Positions 12,345 to 23,217 of a stretch of DNA of 64,000 nucleotides are shown piece by piece. The position numbers and the translations under genes are program-made. Position 1 is the first letter of the stretch. Every line of letters starts with the position of its first letter. Origin of the DNA: Symsagittifera roscoffensis (Eukaryota; Xenacoelomorpha; Acoela; Convolutidae); the NCBI RefSeq assembly GCF_963678635.1, contig NC_087062.1, positions 67,133,415-67,197,414 on the forward strand. Direction: 5' to 3'. Under the pieces are notes generated by a model. The model did no database searches. It was given only the letters and a program-made list of their open reading frames with translations, and was not told the origin of the DNA.

Positions 12345-12668
12345 CTATACTATGTGTAAGTTTGGAAATTTCATTAGGATTAGTTGAAATCTGTAAATTC
12401 TATGGTTTGGATTTGATTTTTGTGTAAAAAGAAATATGATAGGTTTATGGTCTGTAAACAAAACTGTTGGATGTTTGGATCCAAGTTCCAAAAATTCATA
12501 CTCTGTTAACGTATGAATGATAGCTGTGCACTCTCTCATAAGGGTAGAGAGTCGTAATTCAGCTTGTGTAAATAGGCGCGAATTTGCTGACATAAGATTC
12601 ATCGTATTTGTTCCACTGTGGGATTGTAATAATGCTGCTCCGATGCCAAAATTTGAAGCATCGCACAT
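12345..12668 (-). pseudogene. RNase H fragment, copy A
   Basis: A 107-codon frame with the hallmarks of Ty3/gypsy RNase H: CDASNFGIGAAL at the start (first catalytic Asp), then LSTLMRECTAI (the Glu), then LFTDHKPI (Asp of the TDH motif). It begins at the edge of the duplicated block, so the RT that should precede it is missing. The fragment is cut off from any active polyprotein. Confidence 0.85.
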
Positions 12669-12711
12669 TGCATAAAATGGTTGATTTGGATCTGGGATTG
12701 TATTTGAAATG

Positions 12712-13968
12712 TGAATATCTTTAGAATATACTTGTGTATGGCAATGCTGAATATGGATTATAAAAAGTTATGTATCCGATTGTCTTTTTGTATATCTATC
12801 GTATTTATACATTATATATCGTATTTGTATATTTTTCTGTTGTTATAAATGGGGGAGGTAAAGATCGAGCTGTGATATTTGGTGGGTCTAATAGAAATGG
12901 ATGTTGAACGATGTTTTAGTCTTACTGTAAGTTCGAATTTTAGTGTGAGACTGTTTTGTTGTAGTTTTTGGATGTTATGTTCTTGTATATCTTTGTAAAT
13001 ATCGTGTCGATATTGTAATCTGTTTAATGCCCAGTTGTGTAGTCAATTACTTTCCTGATGTTGACCAAAAAATGGTGGGGGTGCTACGAATGTATTCCAA
13101 TCTAATCGTAGTGGTATATTTTGAGATGATTGTTCTTGATATCGTGAATCAAGGCTGGTAGGAAAATTAAGGGGAAAAGTTGATGGTGATATTTGGCTTA
13201 AAGAGGGTGTTGAGGGAAGGTAAAGTGTTTCGGGTAATGTAGATAGTTTTGTATCGAAAGAAACTTCAATTGGGTTATTTACTAAATTTTGTTCATCTTG
13301 AGGGTATTTGTTTGTTACCCAATATGGAGGGCGTTCTGTGGTTGTTGGGTGATTGAAAGGGTTTTCTCTAATTTTTTCTGATGTAGGGGTTGAACCTAAG
13401 TAATCGGATGGAATATTCGAAATGCTTTGTTGTGAAGCAGTTGGAGGTGTATCTGGCAGTGTGCTACTAGAAAGGTCTAAGGGATTTGATGTTGGTGATT
13501 GAGGTATATTGAATTGAACTCTTCAATATACCTAAATCGACGAAACAGAAATTTTCAAATGTTGGGAGTTTGAAAATTTCTGTTTCGTCTTGGATGTATA
13601 ATTTGTCTATTTATTTCGAGTGTGTTTTGGTTTTGATTTATGTGTCTTACTCTGTTAAGATCTTGTTGTAGGTGTGGGTATATAATATATGTTGGTTCGT
13701 ATTGTGGTTCACTTAAAGGTGCTTGGCAGACAACTGGTTCTAATGGTTCAGATAATCGTGCGTGTCTTTCTTCGAAGGTATAGGGATTTTCTCGAAAAGA
13801 AATGCGTGTAGATGAATGGGGATTCTGGGTACTTGTTGGTGTTGTTGGATTTTCTTGGGACGTCGTTGGTGGGGACTGGTGTGGGGGTTGTTGATTATCA
13901 ATTTTGGAAAATTTCTTTGAGTGAAGTTTTTCATGATGAGAATTTATGTTTGTTCCAGTATTCTTCAA
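12712..13968 (-). pseudogene. Env-like N-terminal part, copy B
   Basis: An open stretch of 137 codons at 13,968-13,555 starts with the same Pro/Thr/His-rich sequence as the copy A ORF at 9,043. It carries a short extra segment near 13,710-13,750 that copy A lacks. Broken env-like sequence follows to 12,712, where the copy ends before the membrane anchor. It was therefore left without a C terminus by the duplication. Confidence 0.5.
13502..13589. repeat. Two adjacent perfect hairpins (copy B)
   Basis: Same arrangement as at 8,608-8,695: a 12-bp-arm hairpin (13,502-13,533) followed by a 21-bp-arm hairpin (13,539-13,559 and 13,569-13,589). Both stems are still perfect although the surrounding sequence has diverged. 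Confidence 0.9.
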
Positions 13969-14935
13969 TGAAAAGAAATAAGAGAATAGTGGCTAATGTG
14001 AATGTGATGATTGCCTTTTTTATACATTTACATATTGTCAAAATAGTCATGTTAAAAATGTGAGAAAAATTACAAACAGTAGAAAGATATCTGTTCTACT
14101 AAATAGATTACGAAACATTTAAATAGTTATGAAATTATCGTACCTGAGGAGGTTATCAAGTATTGTGGAGAAGGATATATATACTTCAAAGATTGAGTAG
14201 AAAATTTAAAAAAAGATTGCAAAATATTATGAAAAGTATGAATAGGTTTTCTATGATATTAGTTAAAAATATTGTAAAAAAATTTAGAAGATTTGAAAAG
14301 TTTATTAAAAGTTTGAAAAAAATTTGTTTGAATTTAGTGACCGTTGTTGAGCGAAACATTTAAGAAAAGATTTGGTTTGTCGAATCTTTTTCATTTTTTT
14401 TGAGGCCAATTTTGAGTGTGATCGGGTTATTTATTGATTTTTGACAAGTGGGTTGGATTTCGTCAAGTGTTGTTGAGGGTTTATTTTGAGATGTCGGGGA
14501 GATCTCAAAAATTTGAGATGTCGATTATTTTTCAAATATTGTCGGCTAATAAATTATTGATCTTCGTAGTTTTGTTTTTATTTATGGAATAATTGGGGGT
14601 ATCCAAGAAATATTCGTACTTTAGGCTAAATGGTCCTGTGCTTTTTTGTTCTTTAGGCTAAGTTAATAATTTTGCTTGAGGGGTTTGTGAGTGTTAAGTT
14701 GGGAAAATATTGTTGATCATTGTACTGCTTGATAGAAGAGGGTTGTAATGTTGAGGTCATTTTTATTTTAGTTGTCATTTTGTAGCGGTTTGCTTATTTT
14801 TGACCTGGAGGTCTTGAAGTTATACTTATAGATAAGCTTAGAGGTGAATATGTGTCGGCTAATAAAGTCGTATTGCTATAAATGAAGTGTTTTATTCGGG
14901 ATGATTTATATTGGCTGAGTTTGAACTAGATCTGG

Positions 14936-16753
14936 TCAATTATTTTTCAGCATGATATTTTGAAAATGTGGATTGTTCAAAATAATTAAAAGAAAATGAT
15001 GGAGATTGAAAATGGAAGTTATTTTTTTAAATTCAACTTTCTTTATTATTTTGGATTGTGGAATGAAGGTTTTATAATTTTTTCTTGGTTGATTTCTGAG
15101 TCGTGATGGTTCTCTATGTTTAGAATTTTCTTTTTGATCTTGTGGTAAAACTTTTTCTGTCATTTTTCTATTAATTTTTCTTTTTGAGATATTTGTGTTT
15201 TTGGTTTAAAAGATGTTTGGTTAACATTTTCTTTTTGTTTATCTAACTTTGAGCTTGTTTGTTCATCGGTGTGGTGATTTAGTTTAGTTTCTGAATTGTT
15301 TTGAACAATTTTTAAACCTCTGAAAGAATATAGTTGTGTTAATTCACGGAGTGCATATTCTTTTGGGTAATAGGGTAATAGGTTATTTCGGTGTTGAATA
15401 ATTTCTTTTTTATTTGTGTCGATCAGTTTGTATGTCACATCAGTGGGTTGCTGAATTTTTTGATATGGTCCTTTTTGGAGTGGTTGTAGTTTTTTAGAAA
15501 TTCCTTTTAGTGTTGTAAAATTGGTAATTAAAACAAATGTTACTGTTTTTAAATCTGTTGCTGGTGTAAAGCCTGAATTAATTTGTGTATTTATCTTTTG
15601 TCTTTGTAGCAATTTTTTTTTTTATTTTTTAATATATTTCATTGCATTTTTATCCCTATTCAAAATCCATTCGGTGAGAGTACCGGAAGCTAATTTTAAA
15701 GTTTGTGGATGATGAAAGTGGTCTTCATCATGGGTATGTAGTGGTAGACTATAACAAATTGAATCTTTGTATGGTTGACAATAGCCTTGTGCAATTTTAT
15801 GGGCGTTTGATGTAAACATTATTGGTTTACGTGGTTTTTGGTTGAAAACTATCTCATATGGTGACCTTCCTAATGATGTTGTAATTTGTGAATTATCTGA
15901 AAGTGGAAATAATTTTACATCTGCTGACCATTCAGTATATCGGGTATAATTTCCATTAATGATACATCTGAGGTATTCTTGTAATGAACGGTTCATACCT
16001 TCAAATAATCCATTTGTCCAAGGTGCATGAGATGTACGTGGTTTATGTTTAATGTTATATAGGTGGCATAATGTGATGATTTCATTATTAATAAATTTAG
16101 CGCCATTGTCTGTGACTAAAATTTCGGGTAATTCAAATTCAGCTATCCAGTGTTCGTAGAGTGTTGCATATGCATAATAAACATTTCAATGGCGTACTGG
16201 GTTTATTGCTACATAATGGGTAAATGCATCAACAATTACCATTATAAATGAGTTTCCTTCTGAAGATGGTGAAATTGGTCCTTTTGTGTCAAATGATATT
16301 CTGTGATTAAAATAAAGACTTTGTCCTTTAAAATCTTGTTTTTCTGCGATTTCTTTTTGATTTGGATAGGTTTTATTTAATTGGCATTTTATACAATCGT
16401 TGCATAATAGTTTTATCCAAACTGGTGCATTAGGAAAATCAAAATTTTGTATAAAACTAGAATATGTTTTTTCTGATCCGGAATGTCCTTTTGAAATTAA
16501 GGTATGGGAAGTATTAAATGCGATTAGCATCATACTTAAAGGTAAACAATGTACTTTAAAATTGTGTTTGATTTTCTAGAATGCCTGTGCTTCCATTAAT
16601 GGTGGTATTATTAAATTTTCTGAAATATCTAAGGAGTGTTTTGTTTCCTAAGATTGTTGTATCAGCTTTTGTTGGCTTTGTTTTATATTTGTGCCATGAT
16701 TTGAGCTGTCTAATGACGGAGTCAAGATTTTGGTTTTTTTTGTAATAATGCAA
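14936..16753 (-). pseudogene. Integrase region, copy B, broken
   Basis: The minus strand carries the linker (16,753-16,556), the zinc finger and start of the catalytic core in one frame (16,533-16,186: GHSGSEKT, CNDCIKCQ, SFDTKGPISPSSEG, VDAFTHYV), the later core (15,996-15,622: NRSLQEYLRCI, MFTSNAHKIAQG) and the C-terminal module (15,612-15,160: QKIQQPTDVTYKL, QHRNNLLPYYPKEYALREL), ending in a basic tail (15,163-14,936). It is better preserved than copy A. Stops near 16,160-16,190 and a shift near 15,615 still break it. Confidence 0.82.
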
Positions 16754-17442
16754 GTGTTATTCTCTCTGTTGTTGGTAGAAAAATGTTTTCTATTTCGATT
16801 TTTGATAGGGGTATTGCATCAAGTGGGTCATGAAGATTAAAAACTTGATTTATCGAGTATTTTGAATCAGTTGGTAGCCTGATAAATGTATGGTATCAGT
16901 TAGGTTTTCCTTTTCTATTAAAGGAAATGTGTCTTTTTTATGTGGTTGTTGTTTAAGTCGTTTTTATTGAGTATTATTTTTGATCCAATGCGAATATGGA
17001 AGTGGCTTGAAAGTAGATGTTCCTAATAAATCAACTTCATAATGGTTGTTTTGACAATCTAAATAGAGTGGGAAATGTTGTAGATTGTTTATTTGCGACT
17101 GATCTATGTCAGTTTTTACTGCGTATTTACATTCTAATCGTGGTGAAGTTTCGTCTTTTTGTTTTGTGGTATTTCAACTGTTGTTTTTCTCGTTAATAGT
17201 TCAGGTGGTGTATTTCTACTAAGAGTATCAGGTAGTGCAAGGTTTTTTCCTGCTTTCTATACTATGGGTAAGTTTGGAAATTTCATTAGGATTAGTTGAA
17301 ATCTGTAAACTCTATGGTTTGCATTTGATTTTTGTGTAAAAAGAATTATGATAGGTTTATGGTCTGTAAACAAAACTGTTGGATGTTTGGATCCAAGTTC
17401 CAAAAACTCATACTCTGTTAAGGTATGAATGATGGCTGTGCA
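16754..17442 (-). pseudogene. RNase H C-terminal part and linker, copy B
   Basis: Degraded pol sequence continuing RNase H (TDHKPI near 17,365) toward integrase. It aligns with 11,886-12,530 of copy A and contains several stops and indels. Confidence 0.5.
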
Positions 17443-18560
17443 CTATCTCATAAGGGTAGAGAGTCGTAATTCGGCTTGTGTAAATAGGCGCGACTTTGCT
17501 GATATAAGATTCATCGTATTTGTTCCACTGTGGGATTGTAAAAATGCTGCTCCGATGCCAAAATTTGAAGCATCGCACATTGCATAAAATGGTTGATTTG
17601 GATCTGGGATTGTATTTGAAATCTGTTCAATGAGAAGTTTTTTGATTTCTTCAAATCGTGTTTGATGTTCTGTTGTCCATTCAAAGTTATTTTGTTGTCG
17701 AAGAATGTTGTAAAATGGTCTTAAGTACAATTGCACTTTATATACGTATTTACTTAAGAAAATTAACATTCCGAGAAATTCTTGTATTATGTTTTTATTT
17801 GTGGGCGGTTGAAGTTTTTGAATTGCATTAATTCGTGATTTCAGTGGGGTTATAGTGTCCTTTTCCATGATGTGTCCAAGAAATTTTACGCGTGTTAAGA
17901 AAAAATGTGGCTTATCTGGGGCTGCTTTCATGTTTTCGTTCAGTAAAATTGGATGATATTTTTCTAGAACTGTGAACATTTCATTTATATTTCTAAATAC
18001 GTGATTGAGTTTTTACTAAGTATGAGGGGTCTAAAAATTTTACTCATGAAGGCTGAGAAAGCCGCTGCTCCAATGGATATACCATAGAATAATCTATTAA
18101 ATTCGTATTAATGATTTCCAATAACGAATTGTGTTAGTCGTCGTGATTGTTCATCTAGTAGTTTTTGGTTATAAGCACTATTCATGTCTGCGGTTGTGAA
18201 AAATTTACCGTTTATTTTAGTTAAAATTACTTGAATTGGTTCTATTGGCCATTTACATTTGGATTCATCAATTAGTGAATTGAGGTATCTAGCGTTTAGA
18301 ACTGTTTTTAATGATTCTCCTTTGGCGAGGGTAATAACAGGGTTAATAAAGGTGTTTCCTTTTGGTTGTTCTTCTTTATTTACTGGAGATATAGTTTCGT
18401 ATTGTTCTAGAATGTCAAGTAATCTATTAACTTTGTCATGTAAATGAATTGATACTCTACTTGCTCTTGGATTTTTGAAAACTGCTTCAGGTTTCAAGGG
18501 TAAATGTAGTGGTGAATTGTTTTTTCCAACGTCAAATTTAGATGTTGCATAAACTTTTGG
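17443..18560 (-). pseudogene. Reverse transcriptase and RNase H, broken
   Basis: Minus-strand fragments in RT order. 18,497-18,108 has the fingers and palm start: INPVITLAKGESLKTVLNARYLN, with the first catalytic Asp in FTTADMNSAYNQ. A stop at about 18,110 precedes a piece resembling the FYGISIG segment. The YxDD active-site box near 17,985-18,000 is destroyed by a small deletion that also shifts the frame. The thumb and start of RNase H follow at 17,979-17,443 (KVKFLGHIMEK-like motif, EFLGML, CDASNFGIGAA, LSTLMR). The loss of the catalytic Asp pair alone makes the enzyme inactive. Only this copy of RT exists, because the internal duplication starts within RNase H. Confidence 0.85.
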
Positions 18561-19026
18561 ATATTTTGAAAGTAAATCGGCTAATTTTCAAATTCATTGT
18601 GTGTTAATTGGGAGTGTTGAAATTGAACATTGTCAAGAATTTTTGTAGTTGTTCTGTATAGTGTGATATTTTGAATGTTGGTTTGAAATAAGGTTTTTTT
18701 AATGAAATAGTCTGTGTTCCTTTTGTCTTTACTTGTTATATTTTTATTGATAGTTCTTCATCGAGGATTGTTGACTGACTTATATCTAGTAGTTGTAATA
18801 TATTATTCACTCTGTAGGCTACTTCTTTTGTGGGAGAAATTAATGCATTACTTTTGCAGTATCCTAAGAGTCCTAAAGGTAAGGTGATTTTCTATGGTGA
18901 ACTTTTATACACATGTAGAGAAATGAAATCGGAATTTGAGCTTTTCATGTATTTTATGGATGAAATGGTTACTCTAGAAAATTTGTGAATTGGTCTAAAT
19001 TCAACGTCTGACATATAGAGAGGTTG
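18561..19026 (-). pseudogene. Protease to RT connecting region
   Basis: Pol sequence between protease and RT, interrupted by stops. No domain is recognised. Its place and similar composition suggest that it was continuous with both neighbours. Confidence 0.45.
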
Positions 19027-19917
19027 TCAATTTTTATTTTTGTCGTACTGGTGAACTTGTTTTATCGGAAATTCATAAGTAAAACCTGATAGTGGTTTGA
19101 GATGTTTTCTTTCTTTATTATAGATAGGATAAAATTTTGAAAAAAATATTGCTTGTTTGTTCATTCTTTGGAAGAATGTTAAAGCGGTGTTTTGCATTTT
19201 TGTATATTTGTCTTTTACATTAATTTTATTATCTAATATATTAATAGTTGGTATATACTTTGTGATGAATGGAATTCCATTATTATTGTGTTTCATATCT
19301 GTGATATGGAAAATTTGTATAAATGGTTTTTTGAGAAGTTTATTTTGTTCCATTGTTTTAGTGGGAACAAGGAAAAGTTGAATTTTACCATAATTTGTTA
19401 GGGTTGAGCCTTGTGCTGTTGCCAGTCTACTTGTTGTTTTTATGGGTGTTAGTCTTGGGTGTAGGGTTTTGATTTCATTCCAAGTTGGAGTATTTATGAT
19501 ATTTGATTCTGCTCCAGAGTCAACAAAAGAATCTATTTCAAGGACTGGGGGTTGAAAATCTTTACTTTTTGGACTTTCTAAAAAAAAGGGAATTGTCCAA
19601 ATTTTTTCTTTTAAGGGTTCTTTTGGTATATTTTGGTAAATGTGGTTTGTACTAGAACATAGTGTTTGTTCTTTTTCAGGTTGTCGTGATGTTGTTACTT
19701 CATTTACTATTTGTCCTATTGGTATGTTTTTACTTCTAGGTCTAGTATGATAATTTAAAAGTAGTTCCAAATAATTTTCGTAAATTTGTGATTGAAGAGG
19801 TTGTTTGTATGTAACGGATTCATAATCATTTTCAACTTCTATCATGTTGACTAAAAGAGTGTTTTCTATATCACTGTCACTGTCTGTGGATTCACAGTTT
19901 ATGTGATTTAATTGCAA
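19027..19917 (-). pseudogene. Aspartic protease region of pol, open 296 codons
   Basis: An open frame of 296 codons on the minus strand. The retropepsin active site is plain at VDSGAESNII (about residues 132-141), followed by TAQGSTLTNYGKIQLFL (the flap and second strand) and by a region before RT. In Ty3/gypsy elements this domain cuts the Gag-Pol polyprotein. The catalytic triplet reads DSG, as in many retrovirus-like elements. The frame is intact here but not connected to a working RT. The upstream 300 bp toward gag contains stops (19,918-20,088). Confidence 0.8.
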
Positions 19918-20088
19918 CTCAGTAGTCTCTGTGTTATCAATACCAGAGTCTGAATTTGTTTCATTGGTTGTTTGTACTTGATTTATTTGTCTCTGATGTT
20001 TTGGTGTATTACTTCTATATTTGTTTTGAGAATCTGGATAACGTGTGTCATTTCTAAGAGGTGATTGAGAGTAGTTTCTTTGTCTATT

Positions 20089-20340
20089 TTAATAGGTTGA
20101 ATTCTTATTTGGTGAATCTATCTCGTAATCTATTTTGCTAATTGTTATAATTTGATCTTTGGTTATTTGATCTTTTGTTTGAGTAATTTCGTGATTGATT
20201 CTTATATTGTTGATTTCGATTATTTGAGTAACTTCTGTTCCTATTGTTGGAATAATTTTTGTGTCTACTGTATGATGAGTTTCTTGATCTATCATTTGAA
20301 TAGTGTCTATTCCTAGGGTGTGAATGGGAACTGGTATCAA
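20089..20340 (-). pseudogene. Low-complexity Ile/Thr/Asp/Gln-rich linker between gag and protease
   Basis: A short open stretch (83 codons) with repeated I-x-Q-I-I, T-K-D-Q-I and D-Q-E-like words, ending just upstream of the protease. It looks like a repetitive hinge of the polyprotein rather than a domain. Frames on either side are interrupted. Confidence 0.4.
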
Positions 20341-20484
20341 ACGAGTAACTCTGTGTGTTTGAGTTTGATCGTGAATAATTATTTTGGTAAAGGTTATTTG
20401 TACTGTGTAATCGACTATATTGATTTTGTGAGGGATTTTATCTGGTGATCTACCTCTGTAGTTAGAATTATAAGGTGATTGATT

Positions 20485-21660
20485 TCATGAATGATTTGAG
20501 ATATTTGGTAGTGGTTTTTCAGAGCTATCGTTACTATGAATGTTTTTATTTGGTAGATTTTGGTCTTTTTTCATGTATTGATAGAATGATTTATTTGGTT
20601 CCTTGTACTTTTGTGGTTTATTTTGATTTTGTTGCTGTTTTTGTCTGCATTCAGCAATACTGTGTCCGTATCTTCGGCAATAGTTACACCATTTTTTAAA
20701 TGATGGTTTACATTTAAAATTTGGATGTTTTTCGTAGATATTTAGGATTTCAGTGATTTTTTCGGATAAATCTGTGTCTGATTTATGTATATTATTCATT
20801 TGTGTTGTTGTTGTTTGAAAATTATTAACGTACTGTAATTTGAGATTTTCTGTTTCTTGTAGTTTCATAGTGATTTCTGCTTGTTCTAGTTCATCTACTA
20901 GTTTTCTAAAATCTAAATCTGGTTCTCGAATTGAGGAAGGATGTAATGCTCTCTTTTTAATTGCCATTTTTCGTAATTGAGTTGTTAGAGTCATCGTTAA
21001 AATTTCTGTCATTTTTGTGTTTTCATAATCATGAGTTTTTAGTGAATATTCTTTTCGGGCTAGCGTTTCGATCCTTACTGCTAGTCGTTTGATCGTTTCA
21101 TTTGATAGTCTACGAATTTCATTGCATAAAACTCTTTGATGTTGTTTGTTTCTTTCTGAATCAAACATTTTTGAAAATTCTTGTGTGAATATTTTCCAAT
21201 CTGATTTTAATTCTAGAGTTAAAACTGAAAACCATTTTTGAGCTGCGCCATCAAGTGTGGTTTGAATTAACGCTGTACGTCTATGTATCCAATTTTGGTG
21301 AAGTGGCGTATTTATGGCTTCAAGTCCTATGTTTAAAATTAAATTTGATGTGACTGCATTTAAATAATCTTTTACAGAATTTTCAGGATCTGTGCCAGTG
21401 AATACCATCAATGGCTTGTTTGAATGTATTGATGATCCACCCATAAAGTATGGATTCATAGTCATCTGTAGTGGTTCTACAGCATTTGGCATTTGTGAAA
21501 AATTTGTGAGTTGATTTTTTGTGACTTCGTGTTTTTGTAAATAATAGGGTAATGGGATTTCATTTTGCATTTGCGTTGGTTGATAATAATCTGTGTTTAC
21601 TGGATTTTGCCTTTGTATTGCTTGATATGATTGTGTAAAGGATGGGTTTTGCGTTTGCAA
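20485..21660 (-). CDS. Gag capsid and zinc knuckle, 391 codons open
   Basis: The best-preserved ORF of the element. The N-terminal 55 residues are Gln/Asn/Pro-rich. Residues 75-260 form a Ty3/gypsy-type capsid, with VFTGTDPENSVKDYL, then ALIQTTLDGAAQKWF and WKIFTQEFSKMF. A Lys/Gln-rich region follows. A single CCHC knuckle (CNYCRRYGHSIAEC) lies at about residues 333-346. Gag builds the particle and binds element RNA through the knuckle. The ATG at 21,660 may not be the native start, because related coding sequence continues upstream in another frame. Confidence 0.85.
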   Translation of the reverse strand: MQTQNPSFTQSYQAIQRQNPVNTDYYQPTQMQNEIPLPYYLQKHEVTKNQLTNFSQMPNAVEPLQMTMNPYFMGGSSIHSNKPLMVFTGTDPENSVKDYLNAVTSNLILNIGLEAINTPLHQNWIHRRTALIQTTLDGAAQKWFSVLTLELKSDWKIFTQEFSKMFDSERNKQHQRVLCNEIRRLSNETIKRLAVRIETLARKEYSLKTHDYENTKMTEILTMTLTTQLRKMAIKKRALHPSSIREPDLDFRKLVDELEQAEITMKLQETENLKLQYVNNFQTTTTQMNNIHKSDTDLSEKITEILNIYEKHPNFKCKPSFKKWCNYCRRYGHSIAECRQKQQQNQNKPQKYKEPNKSFYQYMKKDQNLPNKNIHSNDSSEKPLPNISNHS

Positions 21661-23217
21661 GGGTTATGGTTTTGTGTATTAGATGGGTTTTATGAATAAA
21701 ATATTGTATTTTGGGATGCTTGATTTGGTCGAGGTGGTTTTGCACGGTATTCTTGTGTATATGGTGCAAAAATATCTGGTTGATAATAATCATCATCATC
21801 TGATGATAATTAATTAGGTGTAAAATAAGGTGTATTATGTTTACCTTGTTTTTGTTCATTATTTTTACTCTGTTGAAAAAATGGATAATTTTCACTTTGG
21901 TCTTGTGAATGTCGTGGGTAATCATGAGAGTTTACTGAAGTTGTTATTGGTTGTCGAAAAATTTTTTCTTTGTGAAAACAAAAGATTTTGAGTATTTGGG
22001 CGAAAAGATTTAGATGTTTGTGGTCTATTTACATAACTATAATTGTGTTCTGCAAAATTATTTGTAGTGAATGATCTTTGTTTTTGAATCGGTTTCATCA
22101 TTGGTCGAAATGGTTGATAGCTCACATGTGGGTATCTTGGTTCAATGGTGGGTTTAGCCGTAGATTGTAGTATGGTAAGATTGGATTTTTTGGTCTTGGA
22201 GTTGTAAGATTCGGATGTATTAGTGAGATACTTTGTTGTGCTGTTGTTACTACTGTGCTAACTACTTCCTCCTTTATGGGATGTGATGATGTTTGAATAT
22301 CTCGTAGTGTGAGATTTCTAGTTCCATTTAGATTTTCTTGCTGTATGACAGTTGAATTTAAAGTATTATTTCCTGTCCTATCGGGTAGAAATGAGTTATA
22401 GTTTAAAGGTTTTGAATCAGTTGTGAGTGAATATACCTTAATATAATCCAATGGTTTGACTGGAAAAATCTATTGGTATGTTAATAAATAATGTATGAGA
22501 CCATTCAGAGTCCCAGACATAATCTGAATCTTCTGCTAATGCTGTATCATCTGTTGAATTTTGGGGTCTGAAAGATTTTCTTGGCTGTGAGATTAAATCA
22601 ATATTATGTGTGAAATAATCTATGATGAACCATGCTGAGATTTTTTGTAGATCTTGTTTATCATTTTGTGAAATGTCGTTGCTGGTTAAAGTTTCACGGA
22701 TTGTATTTAAATTTTCAGAAAGTATCGTGATTTCATGTCTTACAGTTGTATGATTTGATGTTTGAACTGGTGAAGTTTCTTGGGGTTCTGGTTTTTCTAA
22801 TATAGATAAAGAGCAATAAATTATTCGAAATACTTCATTAGTAAATATTGAATTTGCTCTTTGTGAATTTTGGTGTTGTATATTTTTTATATATTCTGTG
22901 AATACTTTTGAAATTTCTATATCTACATCATCTGTTTGAAGTAGATACTTACCATGAAATGTACTTGGGCTCTGTAATTCTATGGTATAGATTCCGCACT
23001 GTTGTGTTAGTGTACATATTCCTCTGAGGTAGTGGTCGACAATTTGTCTTTTAATTTTTACTTCTGGAACATCTGCTCTGCATGGGCTATCTATTTTTTT
23101 AAATAAATTTGCTATTAAATTTTGACAAAAATTTGTTTGTGCTCTATCTTCAGTGAAGGAAATGATTATAAATGGGAGGAGGGAGTTTTCACCTTTGCTT
23201 TCTTCTTTTGTACTCAT
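21560..23217 (-). pseudogene. N-terminal part of gag or a separate ORF1, frameshifted
   Basis: The minus strand is open from ATG 23,217 for 259 codons. It then continues in overlapping frames at 22,451-22,122, 22,125-21,922 and 21,925-21,560, up to the capsid ORF. This pattern of short overlaps (14, 4 and 4 bp) suggests one long reading frame with several indels. The first 200 residues look globular and unrecognised. The rest is Asn/Gln/Thr/Pro-rich and disordered. It may be an extended matrix-like region of Gag, which would give Gag about 900 residues, or an independent first ORF. Confidence 0.5.

Larger units (their letters stand above)
7815..12711 (-). repeat. Internal tandem duplication, copy A (4.9 kb)
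   Basis: This block, beginning GAATATCTTTAGAATATAC, is repeated immediately to the right at 12,712-17,616. Both copies contain the end of RNase H, the integrase region, a spacer with a small ORF, and the first part of env. Copy A ends abruptly inside RNase H, after GGGATTGTATTTGAAAT. Copy B continues from the same point into the upstream RT. The copies differ by scattered substitutions and small indels, so the duplication is old. Confidence 0.9.
12712..17616 (-). repeat. Internal tandem duplication, copy B (4.9 kb)
   Basis: The right-hand copy of the duplicated block, about 4.9 kb, joined directly to the upstream RT and so in the ancestral position. Junction with copy A: the sequence GGGATTGTATTTGAAAT is followed at 12,712 by the start of the block and at 17,617 by unique RT sequence. 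Confidence 0.9.
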
